A stretch of DNA of 64,000 nucleotides from Rhizophagus clarus. Taxonomy: Eukaryota; Glomeromycota; Glomeromycetes; Glomerales; Glomeraceae. The position numbers and the translations under genes were made by a program. Under the pieces are notes generated by a model, which did not search any database, was not told where the DNA came from, and saw only the letters and a program-made list of their open reading frames with translations. The stretch is taken from assembly GCA_015698045.1 (NCBI GenBank), contig BLAL01000016.1, forward strand, positions 248,001 to 312,000, written 5' to 3'. This document shows, one piece after another, positions 36,421-51,464 of the stretch. How positions within the stretch are numbered: position 1 is the first letter of the stretch; the number at the start of each line of letters is the position of its first letter.

Positions 36421-37912
36421 GTACAAATAAGGTCTTTACCGGAAAAAAGATAAAATTATTTCACAATTCTGGTTAAACTAGAATTAGAAAATGATCGGAG
36501 GCTTTACCAGGGTTCCCTTTTTTTTAAGGCTTTTTTTGCCATAGTTATTTGTGTGGCTTTTTTGTGATACTATGGATCTTACCGATTTTAACTATTAGTA
36601 GAGAGGGAGATTAAATATTGAACATTATAACATTATACTTTCACCATTAACCACCAATTAATATTAAATATAAGACAGGTAAGATTTAAAAAAATAGGAA
36701 AGCTTGGAAAGTTCCTTTTGTTTTTGGCATGTAAACCCAAGCAAACAAGTAATAATCAAAAGCAGATTTTTTTTTTTTCCGTAATTTCAATTTTCGTTTT
36801 CAACATTTGATTAAAGTCTATACTTATTTAGTATTAGGCATCCCTGTGAATGATTAATATCCAACGAATCAATTTGTGATGACCGTCAATGTGCCAAAGT
36901 ATAGAAACGTATTCAAATCAAAGTATAGTGTTTGACGAATAGTTTTCACAAATAATAAGAAATACTGTACATATGATAATCAAGTCTAATTTCATTTTTG
37001 CATTTCTTGGACAAACAAACGGTTTAAATGATTTAAATCCGGATATTTGAGGTTAAAGCCTGTTTGAACAACTTCGGCTGATACGAATATATTATAGAAT
37101 TCGAGTTTTTAGTCTTAACCAAACCAATTCTTTCAATCCGGGTTCTCAAATCATGTTAAATAACAGTATTATCATTCAAATTTCAAAATTAAGAAGGTTC
37201 CTTATTTCCAAAATTTTCATATAATACATGCCTGATTATGGTATTATCAATACAAAAATTATGATATTAACAAAATTATGGTATTATCAATATAAACCAA
37301 TTAGCTTCAATTATCGAACTTCTTATAAAGATTCTATGGATTGCAAGATAATAAATATAGCAATAAGATGTAAATTTTGAAAACTTTAGTTCCACTCATC
37401 AATTGAAATCATTGTAGCGATTGCATTAATACTGTTTTCGTGCAGCCAAAATAATGTCCAGCAGTCCAGGTGACGTAAACCATCATCATTTAAAGATCAT
37501 ACACACTAGGCTAAACTATAACCAACCGAACCTGTATTGTCCCCATACACTCTCTAGCCTCAGATCTTCCGGAACTGGAAACTCCACCTAACTAGAAAAT
37601 TGATTCTTTAACCGATATTGCATTTGATAAGACGTAACAAATATTGAAATTATTTAGTGCCGAATAATCCAATCCCATTTCGTTTTTGGTGTGGAATAAT
37701 TCAAAAATCCAAAGAGACGCCCACCTCACTTCGAACGATCCTAAACATATCATCCTGGTTGTATAATTTTGGTCAAGTTCTGGTCGATTGTTTGCATCAG
37801 CTTCTTTCATCATTTATCTGATTAGTTTATATTTAAGAACTATATACCTCTTTCACAGATTTAAATAAAAATCTTCAAGCTAATCAAAGTTGAAGAATTA
37901 AATTTTCTTTAT
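36421..37912. other. Intergenic, no gene
   Basis: Mixed AT-rich DNA. An open stretch at 37592-37813 (minus) is noted among the rejected items. Confidence 0.4.
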
Positions 37913-37920
37913 CTCCACAT

Positions 37921-38108
37921 TAGAGTGGCCTGCTGTAATATGTTGTAACGGTTGTAATGGGTTGTAACGTAATTGGATAAGTTGTAAGTACGATATGCCG
38001 TAATTTTCAAATAGGAAAAAATTGGTGTTGTAATGGTTGTAATGGGTTGCAACCCCAAGTTGTAATCAGAAATGCCGTAATTATTATTACTTATGGTAAG
38101 CCACTCTA
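37921..38108. mobile_element. hAT-type MITE, 188 bp
   Basis: The ends are TAGAGTGGC (37921-37929) and its reverse complement (38100-38108), flanked by exact 8-bp direct repeats CTCCACAT (37913-37920 and 38109-38116). The TAGAG start and 8-bp duplication fit hAT elements. The interior repeats GTTGTAATGGGTTG and CGTAATT words and has no coding capacity. It is not a derivative of the 13.5-kb hAT, whose ends differ. Confidence 0.85.
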
Positions 38109-38116
38109 CTCCACAT

Positions 38117-41100
38117 CGTACCACCCAATCGTACATTCTTATCATACCTCCTCATCGTACTTCCTCTCGTTCTTATCACGTTATTTTTAAACCAGTAATA
38201 AAGTAGTATGTAGTTTTACTAATTCTATTTTTAGAATAAGATGCATCGAAAATTCTAATTTTATTAAGAAAGAATTTGATTGAATAATAAAATTCAAATA
38301 ACGTAACTATTTCACGATGGTTTAAAAAAAGTTAAAATCTTATGCAAAACGTTAGCCTCGTATGAATTATTGCATATCGTTAATGTAAAACGTAAACTTT
38401 AACACTAGTGACGTCAATTTAAGTGATTTAACGAGATTGGCTAATCAGTTCATTCGTAATTTTAAATATAGATTAAAAAAGTTAAATTATATTCGGGACA
38501 TTTGTCCCCGTATATTACATGTCATTGATGTCAAAATAAGATTTATATTAATGAACACTAATGACGTAAAGTTGATTTGAATTAGTGATAAAATAGTTTT
38601 GTCATTTAGCATTATTGTTTTTCAGCCGATTATTGTTATTGTATAAATGGGTTAAAATAAAGTTTTATTAATAGTATATTTTATTTTATTTTTTTTTTTT
38701 TTTATAATAACCAATAATGTTAAGTTCGGTGATACCTATATTTAAAACACGTTATTATTTTGGTAAAACACGTTTATATTCATAAAGATCATATGATTTA
38801 TCGTTTTTTTAATGACGAGTTTCTAGTAAGAAAAAAAATTCTATGTAATGAAATTAAAAGAATTAAAAAGAATTTAATAAATTCAAGGAATTTAATGAAA
38901 TCGAGGATCACGGGATATAATAACGAATATAAAGCATATCGGATATACCATCATCACAATCATACACACCATTAGATTAACTGAAATTATAAAAACTACT
39001 ACTATGTTATTCATCATATAGAGAAATGAATTTGAAATAATATGTAAATTCATCCGTTAAGAAAAAGCCACCCATGATACCAAATTTGGTTAACAAAAAT
39101 TAAATGAGTGAAGATCTTAAATCTTAAAAAATTTTAGTTTATTTATTTTTTTTTTTTTTTTTTTTTTTTTTCTGGAAATATTAAAATTAAAAACTGGTTT
39201 TTATTGTAAATAAAAAAGGAAACAAAGATTTGTTTGTGTAATGTACAAGTAACTTAATCATCAAAGAAATTCGATCCAATGAGATATTGATTTATTTTGT
39301 TAAGAAAAGATTTTTTTTTTTTTTTTTTTTTATGTAGTATACATGTACAATATATGTACTATGTTTGGAATTTTTATTTAAGAAGGATAAAATTATAATA
39401 TTCTTTCCTCTTCCCCCCCAAAAAATGAGGATCAATTCTTGGATCAATTCGATTCGAAATGAATTAGATCTTAGAAATTGATTAGAGAATTCATAAGATT
39501 CGAAATTCAACAAAACGATGAATATGATTGGATTTCTTAATCTGAGATTATGAGAATAGTTTTTTTTTTTTTAAATAAATCATTTATTATTTCAATAAAA
39601 ATAAACCAAATGTTCATTAATATCATTTATCAAATAAACGTGTCGCAGCAGAGAAGACAGTTCTTAGCCATATATACCCTAGCCTCCTGTATGGAGCCAA
39701 TTATTAGCCAGGTAAGGAATTCATCTTCCTAAAAATGTTGATTAAATAAACCTTTTATGTAACAAATTTAAATAAATATTAAAAAAAAATAACTAATAAA
39801 TATCATTATAATTAATGATCAAATATTCCCAGGGTTTATAAAAATTGTAGGCGCAGTACAACTAAGATAAAAACATTAATAAAACCAGTAAATGAAGAAA
39901 GAGGAAGAAGAAATTAAGGTTGGGAGACAATGAAATGCGTAAGATGATACAATACGCCAAAGATCAAAAGAAAATCTTTCGCTTTAGGTAAAAATCAATA
40001 TGCACCATGTGGTTGACTTCATATTTGTAAGACAAACTTATTATTACGAATGTAAACGTCATTTTATATTTATTTATGGTTTGTTAAATTATACGTAATT
40101 TTAACTAGTATAAATTTGAAATTTTCATAAATTTCGTCACTTTGTAAATGCAGTACATGTGAGTACTTGCAGAATACGCAGTAATGTAATAATTATATCA
40201 TTTCACGTGGATTGAAATCGAGAGAATTATAATTAATCGGTGATTATGAAATATCCCAAAATTAGTTATTAAGATAACTCCTGATTTTATACAATTTTGA
40301 CTGTATTATTCTTTTTTTTTTTTTAAAAAAAACAATTCTTTTTATCATCTTTATTTTAATTTGATAATGTACAGTAATAGTTTCAATTTTGAATTAGTCG
40401 ATATTTTAAGTTTTCTCTGTCAAAAGATAATCTTTTTTTTTTTATTTGGAAATACATCAAAAAAATAAAAAAAAATTTTTTTTTTTTTTTTTTTTTTTTT
40501 CTTTTTACATTCATTCTTCATTCTTTCTTGTTGTAAAATTTTAAAATGATGAAATATTTATTTCAATTCCGAAGAAAAAAAGGAAAAAAGATATAATATT
40601 TTAAATTGACACAAAAAGAAAATATTTATGCGCCCGAGCGTGCTCAGAAATTGTGGGACCTTGCAGAGATAACTGCATCAGGTTTTAAAACCTGTTTGAA
40701 AAAAAAAAATTTTATTAACATTTAAGGGAAATATTTATAAACTTACTGCGGTACAATTACTTTAGTAGTATAATTTGAAGCGCCGAATTAAAATATATTA
40801 ACTTGAGATGGTAAAAGTAAAAAATTCAAGTTTTGGCATTGTTTGTCAAAAAATGTTTTATTTACGGTATCAAATATCGAAAATTATATGCAAATCGGAA
40901 AATATTATGTACAGAAACCATGTTACACTAATTCATCAATATCATTAATTACCATTTTTTCGATATCGGAAATGATTGTCCCAAATTACCGTTTTTTTAG
41001 GATGTTGATCATTAGAAATTTCAAGATTTCGCTTAATAATAAATAATAATAATAATAATAATAAATAATAATAATGATAGTGATGGTAATAATAATTATT

Positions 41101-41138
41101 ATTAACATATATATGTATATATCAGATATATACTACTG

Positions 41139-41178
<40 letters not shown>

Positions 41179-43366
41179 TTAATTATTTACATATACATAT
41201 ATATACACACCATATAAATATGTAAAATATGTATTATGTATATATAAGTAAAATTATAGAAAATCATAATTTCCGATTTTTTGGATCCCAGGTTTTTTTT
41301 TTTGAAATGCCTTTAGACATATATATATATACAAATATATAAATGTTATAGTATAAATGTATTATGGATTATCCATTAAAAAAACGTAATTTAACAAATA
41401 TGCAGAAAATAAAGTCTGAATAAGGATAAATAAAGTATGCTTTTCATTTGAAATAATGTGTACGATGCAAGTGGGAAAAAAAAAAATTTTTTTTTTTTCT
41501 ATTGAAAAACCATTGGATTCTGATTTCTTAATTTTTTAACGAATGATTTTGTAATTATGAAATATTTTTGATGATTTAATCGTAAAAAACATATGAATTC
41601 TTGATCTAGACAACCCAACTTCTGCGTGTTACTTCATTGTGGTTGATATTCATGTTTACACAGGTGATGGGGACCAAACTAAACAAAAAAGGAAAAAAAG
41701 GAAAAAACACAAATTGGCGAAAATTTTTGTGGTGTATGACATCATGTTATCCTTTTAAAATTTTATTTGACTTGTGATTTTGTCACGCTTGTGACGGTCA
41801 GGTTCTTATCAATAATGATCTTATCTTTATTAATATTGAAAAAATATTTTTTAACTCGGTGTAAATTCTATAGTAACTTTGTTTTTGCACACGAAAATTC
41901 TCGAAATGTTTGACAATGTCGAGCAATAAAAAAAAAAAAATGCGTATTTTTTTTTCTCGTTGATTTTCCCTAAGGCTTATGGATGCTTATCTTTTTTTTG
42001 TTGGATAAAAAAAAACTGAATTTTAAAGTTATCGATTGTCTTTTTTTTTTTTTTTCGTTGTTGTTATCTATATTTATAATGGTAAAACAAAACGCAAAAG
42101 CCAACTTGACGAATTTGCTATAAATTAATTGCGGATGCTGAAAAAAAAAAAGATTTTTTTTTATATTGGTAATTTATTTAAAAAATGCAAATCTTGGATT
42201 GAATTGTAATCGGATTGTCTTATTTGAAACCTCTTTGCTTATAAAATGTCAAATTTTGCGTTTTAGCAGATCCTCTCCAAATCAATAACTTGTAGTGGGT
42301 AAATTTTTTTTTTTCGGATTCTTTGATTCTTTTTGGTAAACATGATAAAAAAAAATTAAATTAAAATAAATAAATTATAATAATCTATATATAAATATAT
42401 ACTATAAATTATATATACATATATATTATAGTATAAATTACACTAAATGAAAAAAATTTTTTTTTTTTTTATAATAGTTAATATAAAAAAAAAAAAAAAT
42501 TTTAATATATTATACTGTTGCTTTGCATTAAACAAACTCATTTTCGACTCTTTTTTCTGTTGGGTTCTTTTTGTTTAAAAAATTTTTTTTTTTTACGATA
42601 AAATATAATTTTTTTAGGTAATTAAATAAATATTTAATATTTTTATTCTTTTTTTATATATTTATATTATATTTTTTTTTTTTTTAATATCTGATTAAGC
42701 TAACTATTTTCTTTAACCTTTTTTTTATCCGAAAAAAAAAAAAATATAAATTCAAACTCCGCCCGTATTTTTCTTTTTTTTCTCTTAATAAATTATGATA
42801 TGGTATCATTTTAGTAAAAAATTTTGACACACCCCATATTTCTCTAACGTTTATAAAGATTTACGATTTATCAATTCATTTTTATAAACTATTTTTTTTT
42901 TTTTCTCTTTTTTTTTAAAAAAAAAAAAAAAAAAATACTTTATTTGTTTACGATTTCTTTTCTGATCACAAAAACAAAAAGAATTAATTACGAAATAAAA
43001 AATAACCTTTTCTCTCTCTCTCTCTTTTTTTTTAATCTTGTGAATCATTTTCTTATCTTTTTTTTTTTTTTTTTGTTTTTCTCAACACATTTATTGTATG
43101 AGTATTCACATACAATTCTACTTTTTCCCCGTGTTAATATGATTCACAGGTCTTTTTCATCTTTCAAATTCTTATCCTTTATATTTTTATTATACTCCCA
43201 TTAATTTTTTTATTTTTCATCTCTTATCGACAAATTCTTCTACATCAAATCATTATTCAATATTACTTAAAAGGCAAGCGATTCCCAATAAATTAAAAAA
43301 ATAATAATAAAAAAAAAAGAAGAGAAATCGGAGTATTTCCTCGCAAAGCTCAAAGAGAAAAAAAAT
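38117..43366. other. 5.2-kb gene-free region, low complexity
   Basis: Only simple sequence: T runs (38691-38703, 39149-39170), AAT repeats (41040-41076), TA repeats (41147-41171), a C/T tract (43007-43045) and A/T-run junctions (40471-40500, 42908-42935). CAGGTTTTAAAACCTG at 40679-40694 is a perfect palindrome. The last 150 bp should hold the promoter and leader of the SAM-HMG gene. Confidence 0.45.
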
Positions 43367-45852
43367 ATGAATATCCAATCTTTCCCACAGGTCCGAGATT
43401 TCTTAAAGAAATGTAATCTTTTAGAATATTATGATAGGTTTATATCTGAAGGATTCGATCAGGTACAATCGGTAAGTATTTTCCTTTTTTGATCCGAGAC
43501 TATTTTGGTAAAAAAGGTTAGAAAAAATCATGAAAAAAATTGAAATATTATGTCATAGTATACATTTTTTTTATGTTGGAGATCTCTGAGGAAAAGGGGG
43601 AAACGTTAAATAGTAATAGGACACAATTTGTGATTTCCATACTACTTTTTTTTTATTACGCATTTTTACTAAATTCATCATTTATCGTGTTGATATCTTG
43701 ATTTGGACTTGTTACATTACATTAAAGTTGTTCGAGATGGTTCGATACGTGTTACATATTGTTCACTAAGGGAACAATACTGCGGGTCTTTTTTTGTCTG
43801 GGTCCGCCATCTTGCCATCTATGAATTTTCTTTTATCAAAATGACGTCACGATTAATTTTGACCAATAATAATCATTATTAACTTATCCTTTCCTTATTT
43901 GATTGTTAGCTTCTCGATGTTACCGAAGCTGATCTGATAGCTATGGATGTTAAACGAGGTCATCGAAGGGTAATTTATCATTATTTAGAAATATACATAT
44001 AAATATATGTATATTATTATTTTTTTTTTCAAATAATTGTATTTAGGTATTGTAAAAAAAAATATATCTTTAATTTAATTACAAGAAGAATAAAAAATAG
44101 TTTAATAATTTTTTTGCTGCTCCATTCATCATATAGAGACTACAAAGAGAAATTGCAACAATGAAAGGAGTTCCTACAAATGTACCATTATATATTCAAC
44201 ATGGAGAAGATATAAACGGTAAGAAAATGAAATTTAAATTTGTCTAAAAAATTCATGGCGCAGTAGTTTTTATTATTTTTTAATTTATATTAATTTATGG
44301 AATTTTATAGATGGTCATCAAATTCATTCAACAGCTAATAGTGTCCTTCCTCCACCGCTTAATAACGCACCACAAAAAACTCTTTATGTGAATGGACCTT
44401 CAAATATGAATGATGCGACAATGGGATCATCTCACCCAAGAAACCGATCAACCAGGGATGATGATCCACCAGACCCTCCGGATCCTCCAGATAATGGAAG
44501 CACCAAACGTAAATATAAACGCCATCCAAAAAGGGATAAAAATGCTCCTGTAAAACCACTTTCAGCATATGTAATGTTTGCTCATAAAGTTCGTGAAGAA
44601 TTTGCTGGACAAAATATTTCTTTTCCAGATATGGCAAAAATCGTGGGTGACCGTTGGAAAAATGTTCGACCCGAGGTAAAAGAAGCTATCGAAAATGAAG
44701 CTGCCAAGAAAAAAGAAGAATATCAAGCTGAATTGGCAGTGTATAAAACTACTGATAATTGGAAGGTAAAATAATTATTGATTTATTCAATGTACTTTCC
44801 TTTAATGATCATCAACCTTTTTTTGCGGATCTTTAAAAGAGGAACGATTTCTTATTACTATTAGAAATACCAAGAATATCTGAAGGAATTCAAAGAAAAA
44901 TATGAATCAAACTGTATGTATAAAAAAAAAAAATTAGTTTTTTTTTTTCGATTCAGTGTCAGGTGTCGAACGTGTCCCAATTACCAGAAAAGGAAATGAT
45001 CGTGCTGGGCAGACATTATGACATCTGACGCAAAAATTTTACATGCAATAACGCGTTTTATATATCATTATTTATTTTTATTAAATATATTCTTTCTTTT
45101 TTTTTTTTTTTACATATATAGCACGAGATTCAGGTAAAAGAAAAAGACAGAAGACCGAACCTTCCCCAGATTCAGACAATGCAACTCCTTCAGGTTACTC
45201 TAGTACACGATCCACTTCTGTAGGGTATGAAAATGGTAGTGGCAATACTAGCAGTGGTAGTAGCAACGGCAACGGCAACGGTAACGGTAACGGTAACGGC
45301 AACGGTAACGGACATAATACTCACCATCATCCAACAAGACCATATTCTAATCAACCATATTCACATCATTCAAATTATTCTCCTCACCCCTCAAATTATA
45401 TTCCTCCATACGCACATTTCAATCCGACTGTACCTTATGGGTATACAAACAATAATAATGGACAAAATATTGGTAATTCATTAGCAACTCCACCATCAAG
45501 TGTCAATACAACCAATACTCAAACAACATTAGCGGATTTGTATGCTAAAGATGATAGTAATACCGGTGATGATCAATCTCAACAAGGAAATGGCAGTAGT
45601 AGTGGTAATGGCGGCAATGGAAGTAGTTTTAGTAGTAGCGGCAGTAGAAGTGCAGAACGCCCAAGTTTTGAAGATTCAGATAATTCAACTACAAGTTCAC
45701 ATAGTACACCACCTGCTGCTTTTATGGAAACTGATGATAACCCAAATCGTCGACAATCTATGCAGCGAGATACTCAACACCAAGATACTCAACATCAAGA
45801 TAGTTCACAATCATGTCAACAAGATGATACCAATTCATCAAAAAGTAACTAA
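43367..45852 (+). CDS. SAM domain plus HMG-box DNA-binding protein, 493 residues
   Basis: Six exons: 43367-43471, 43910-43969, 44137-44218, 44311-44765, 44865-44913, 45122-45852; the frame holds to TAA at 45850. Residues about 6-63 form a SAM domain (VRDFLKKCNLLEYYDRF, LLDVTEADLIAMDV, GHRRRLQREI), a protein-protein module. A basic linker (KRKYKRHPKRDK) precedes an HMG box at about 160-232 (PVKPLSAYVMF, FPDMAKIVGDRWK, and K..Y..EL..YK), the non-sequence-specific or MATA-like kind. The 245-residue tail is Ser/Asn/Gln/Gly-rich with an (NG)n tract coded by repeated GGCAAC/GGTAAC (about 45264-45310), and a short basic signal KRKRQK near its start. It is probably a nuclear chromatin or transcription regulator. 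SAM-HMG fusions occur in fungi; the mating-type role of some HMG proteins should not be assumed. Confidence 0.92.
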
Positions 45853-46334
45853 ATTACCCAGTCTTTCCTTGTACGTATTTTTATTTTGATCTGATCTTAC
45901 TCGCAGTTTTGACAAAATCATTTATACGATTCGTTTTAATTTTATAGTGGTGAGCACTATGTTTTGATATTGTCTTATTTTTAATTTTTTACGCTCCCGT
46001 CTTCCTTGCCGTTTTTTCTAAAAAGAAAAGGATAATTGATTTTTATTATTATCCCTTCAAACTATTTTCATATTAAGATTTATATCTTTTATTTTACATA
46101 AACGATATCTTTTTAAGTTTTATCTAAATAATATACGTATAATAATAGCATATGGTTTTTATTTGAATTATAGCAAATGTAAATCTTCTTATTCTTTAAT
46201 TATTATTTTTTTTTCTTGTAAATAAATTTCTTTTTGTTGGAGACTATATGTTTAACTCTTGAATTTTATAATACGAGCGCACGTGATGCAATTCGGTATT
46301 AGGTAAAAGAGAAAAGTATTTTTTTTCATATTTC

Positions 46335-46365
<31 letters not shown>

Positions 46366-46734
46366 AAGAAATATATTATTAACTTATAAAAAAAACCTGT
46401 AGACGGAAACTTTCCAATACTTATCGATCCGGAAGTTTCGTTCGTTTAAATTTCGGCCATCTCGGATTGTTCATAATTATGAAAAAAAAACAGTTTAAAT
46501 GCTCTTTAACTTCTAACTCTAATCTATCGGACAAAAGAAAAAAATATTTTTTTTTCTATTCATTATTTCGTTTTTTTTCCCTTTGTTAAAAAAGAAAAAA
46601 TAAGTTGTTTTTTGATTTTACGAATAAGTTAAAAATTTATGTATAAAAATAAACATTAAGTCACATTTTCTTTAAAAAGAATACAATTGAATATTTGAAT
46701 GAAATCAACTTTCTTCTTTTTATTTTTAAATCCA

Positions 46735-46777
<43 letters not shown>

Positions 46778-48076
46778 TTATATAATAATGGTGAATAAGC
46801 AAATAATGCACCAAAAAGGTGGTTAATATGAACGCAAAGTTTCGTGAAAAATTTTAAGACAAAAACTCTTTTATTTTGGTATAATTCACGTAAATCAATT
46901 AATAATTATTTAATCTTTTTGTAATAACTTTATTAAGTTAATGAAATAATGAAAATGGTTTTGCGTACGTAAGAGTTTAACAATAAAAACTTGTTCACCT
47001 GACAAATTCCCATACACAATGCACCGTGAAATATTGTCTCTATTTGGAAGGGTTATAGAGATAATCAAACCTATTTTTTTTGCAGATTAATCACATGATT
47101 TTCTATTTAAAATTGGGAATATTATCTTCGGGCGGAATTATAACATTATACTTTATAACTTAAAATATTTCGGGCCCGGGTCTTTTACAATTTACCTAGT
47201 TTAAGCATATTACATAATTGAGATACGCTAGACGGTAATTTTAAAGGTGAAATGTTGTTTCGGGCGGGATTATAATAATAAATTTACACTATGAATTTTT
47301 CTTTAAATGTTTCACTTAGCCTTATTGACTTTTAAATAAAGTGCCTTTTAAAATGGTCTTTTTTAAAATGTCCCTTATAATGTTTTTTTTTAAAAGTCCT
47401 TTATAATGTCTTCTTTTTTTAAATATCCTTTATAAACCAACCTTTCATTTTCAAACAATCGCGGGGACTAATGTCTTTTTTACTTTAAATTAAATATTAA
47501 AATAACAGACAACTTTTCTTACTTTACATAGGGATGACACGTGATTTTAAAACGTTTTAAACACTTTTGTCTAGGTTTATTATTATTTTTAAAACAGATT
47601 GTCATGATCTGTTGCGCATATGGTTTCTAACGTGGAAACACAAATAATTAAAATACATTTAAATATGGAAATAAAAAACAAATTATTTTAAGCAGTATAT
47701 ATATTTTTTTAAAGTGGGAGTTTTCTCAATGGTTTAAAAAACATGGTTTAAAACTTCCCTACTTTTACTACAATATCTTTTTTAATATATTTTATTTTTT
47801 TTTTTTTACGGTCTTTTATTACAATATCATATTTAAAATGACTTTTTTTTTTTAATTGTCTTTTTTTTTCACGATTGTTTGTCTACACTTAGTATATCAA
47901 AAAAGGTATAATTGCAATTAAACAAATTTTATATAATTACATATTCGGTTTCTCTATTTTGAAGTTGGTGGCGTCATTGTCACAAACGACACAAACTCAC
48001 AAGGGAACAAAATTATTTTCAATTATGTGATGAAAAGAAATCTTTTCTTTCGCGTCACGCACTTGGAACGGTTTAC

Positions 48077-48107
<31 letters not shown>

Positions 48108-48186
48108 TTTATTCTACTTACAAGTAAAGTATGCGTTAATGTTGGTATTTCACATGAATAATATGAAACACGAAAAAAAAAATATA

Positions 48187-48238
<52 letters not shown>

Positions 48239-51200
48239 TTTTTTTTTTAAATAATTATCAAAAATTTCCTTTTGATTTCCATTTTAATTCAAGATTTTTT
48301 ACTAAAATAAGAAAGTTCATTATATTTTACTAAATTAAAAAATCAAACTTTTTTTTAAAAAAAAAAAAAAAATTTATTTATCGGCAAGATCCAACAATCA
48401 ACAATTCAACAATCAAAAGGATTGATAACCAAAAAATAAATACAAGCTTTGTAATTTGGAAAACGCCATTTGATGATTAAAAGGATTTCATTGTAAGATC
48501 AACAGATTCAATAATAATAATAATAAGTAAAATAATGATAATATGTAAGTCAAAACAAGTAATAATAATGTAAATTAAGTAATTAATAATTTCAAACCTA
48601 AAAATTATTATCCAACATCCAAACATTATTAAAATGAAAGAAGTAGGTATACGTAGGTAGGTAGGGTCTTTCAAGGCATTTCCCGAACAGAAATTCTTTT
48701 GTTTTAATTTTACAGGAATAATTCTCGTTCTTATTACCTAAATTAATCATCAATATGAAAATTTTTTAAAAAAGAAGGATGATCAAAATTATTCGGCCGA
48801 ATTTTGTAATTGATGATTGATGTATTGTTAAATTAAAGTGATGAATAATGTTTAAGAAAGGAAAATTCCAATTAAAAATTCTTATCAGTTATAATGTGAT
48901 AAGGTCATCAGCCATACTTTACCCGTTTTTCAGTAACAATTCACTATATTATAAATACAACACCATTTACCATAATACCACGTGCACACGTATATCATTG
49001 TAATAAATGGGGTAGAATGGGGGTAGCACAAGATATCATATAACCTTAAGCAAGCATATAATGAAGATCTTGACTTGAATAATTGGATTTATTAACAAGG
49101 AGTATTTTTTTGAAGTTTCAGAAACGAACTATAATTTTAATCATATGACGTTTTTAACAAAGAATATTTTAAAGGATAAATAAAGATTAATTACAAAGAA
49201 AAAAAAGGTGAATAAAGAAAAAAAAGGTTCATCTACCAAATGTTATCATCATGATAATTGTTTAAAAACACACGTTTTTGAATTAAAGACCCCCAATAAT
49301 TTGTTTTTTTTTTTTTTTTTGAATCGGGACCAAAAATCCGGATATGAAACAATAGATGAAACACGAAAAAAAAAACCCCTTTTCACCTTTTTTTTATTTA
49401 ATACGCGATTCACGCGAATAAACCTTTTTTAAGACAAAATAAAAAGGGAGATGATATCGAGGGGATTTAATGAATATAATTGTTAGAATTGAAAAATTTT
49501 TTTGTTGTAAATGTTAATAAAAAGGCAACAAATTTACAAAAAAAGTTAAGTTATCAGCCACATAAAAACATTTTCTACTTCGGATTAGTTGGTAATTATT
49601 GGTAATTAGTAGTAAATCACAAAATCACAATCACATAATTTAAGTGATTACAACGCGTTCCACTATTATTGCCAAATCAAAGTTCTTTCATTCTGCTAAA
49701 TCTATTGTTTTCTTTATTTATATTAATTCTCGCGTTTAGATACATTGGCATTACGCGCTTTTAATGACGTTAGAAAAAAGAAAGAAAATTCTTTTTTAAT
49801 AAACACAAAGAAATCCAAAGTATCGCTTATCCTAATTAGACTAAATTATTATTAGTTATCTATTTTCAATAAAATAATTACTAATTTTATTTCAAATGAT
49901 TATAAGTTCGTTGTATCTAAATTAGGTTAAATCTGCCAAACAAAAGGCAATAATTTACCGAAAATGGTATATTAAAACCTGTTTACCCTTGTTTAATATA
50001 TTTATTACCTGATTTTCATATCATATTATAATCTCTGGTATTATGTAAATCAATTATTATAATTTTCATCACCATTCCGATAATGGAATTCTAAAAATGA
50101 GAAAAAAAAAAAAAAAAAAAAAAAACTTTAAAAATTCTTTTTATTGTTCCTTTTATATCTATCGATATCGAAAGGACTTACCATTAATCCATCTGATATT
50201 CTGACGTAATGATATGATCTTTAATTCGGTCGGTACAATCATATATCCGGAAACTAATTAATTGGGCAAAGTCTCATTCCCACCACCCCAGCCTTTTGTT
50301 GTGTCACGTGATTCTCATTTTTGTGAACTAATGATTTTTTTTATTATTATTCTTCTTCTTCTTCTCGGTTTCTTTTTAGTTCGTGATTGTTGAATATCTA
50401 TTTTAACTACTCCCCGATTGATTGTCAATTACTTAATTTGTAAATTTTTGAATGATTCCATTTTTGTTGATAAAGAAGAAAACAAAAATGTGAAGTAACA
50501 TTATAAATTCGACAGCATATGAATGGTCAATCACGGTAATCCCGTCCAAGCCTTCGTACCAAAAATGAATAATGATTAATTTTTTTTTTTTCCAACATTG
50601 TTTTTTCACATTATCTCTCTATCTCTCTATCTCAATTTCTTTCCTTTTCATCACCTTTTTTTTTCTTTTTAACTAAATTAAACTTTATTTTTTTTTTTTT
50701 ATTAACCGTCTAACCTTTAAAAGTTTGCATAATAAAATTAATACATATATTAACCAACCCCCTTGAAATTGTAACGCAGTAACGCAGCTTTTTTTTTTCA
50801 TGCGGTTAAACATTAATTAAGATATATATTTCCTTATTTGTTTTTTTAACGGAACAAGAAATAATAATTTATTAATTTTTAACCGTTTTGTACCATATTA
50901 CCTTTTATAAAGGGAAAAAAAAAAAAAAATTTTTTATTAATTTGGTTAAATTTTATTTCGGAAATTATTTGATTGTCAAAAATTATCTAAATTAAATTAG
51001 AAGTTACATATTGTTCTTGCTTTTGAGGATAATATAAAAACAATTCCTTTTTTTTTTTTTTTTTTTCTTTTTTTTTTTTTTCTTGGTAGAGAATTATTGA
51101 GTGAACTCTTTTTTTTTTTTTTTTATTTTTATTTTATTAAACAAACAAATAAATATATACTAATTATCAACAAAAAGAAAACTTTATTAATTTGATAAAT

Positions 51201-51430
51201 AAAAATATAGTATATTCTATTATCATATATATATGTATCTATTTAATAATTAGAATCAATTTCTATTATAGGAAAATCGTACAGTCCCACTTCAAATGAT
51301 TTTTTGTCACATAATTCAAAGTTTCTTATTTAAAATGTTAATAAATGTTTTTAATCCTCTTTTTTTTTTTTTTGGTAATTTTATAGCATTATTATTTATA
51401 AATCTTGAAAATTATTCAAACTTACCAAAG

Positions 51431-51464
<34 letters not shown>

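Noticed and set aside
37592..37813. Minus-strand frame with a KEADANNRPE stretch recalling the end of protein kinase domains
   Set aside because: The diagnostic tryptophan and the rest of a kinase domain are missing, and no exons upstream continue it.
38760..38975. 71-codon plus-strand frame rich in K, N, H
   Set aside because: Composition follows the local A/T bias, no domain, no splice context.
39640..39925. Exon-like QRRQFLAIYTLASCMEPIISQ stretch ending at a GTAAGG donor, then a TTCCCAG acceptor
   Set aside because: Joining the two gives a stop after two codons and no upstream exon with a start was found.
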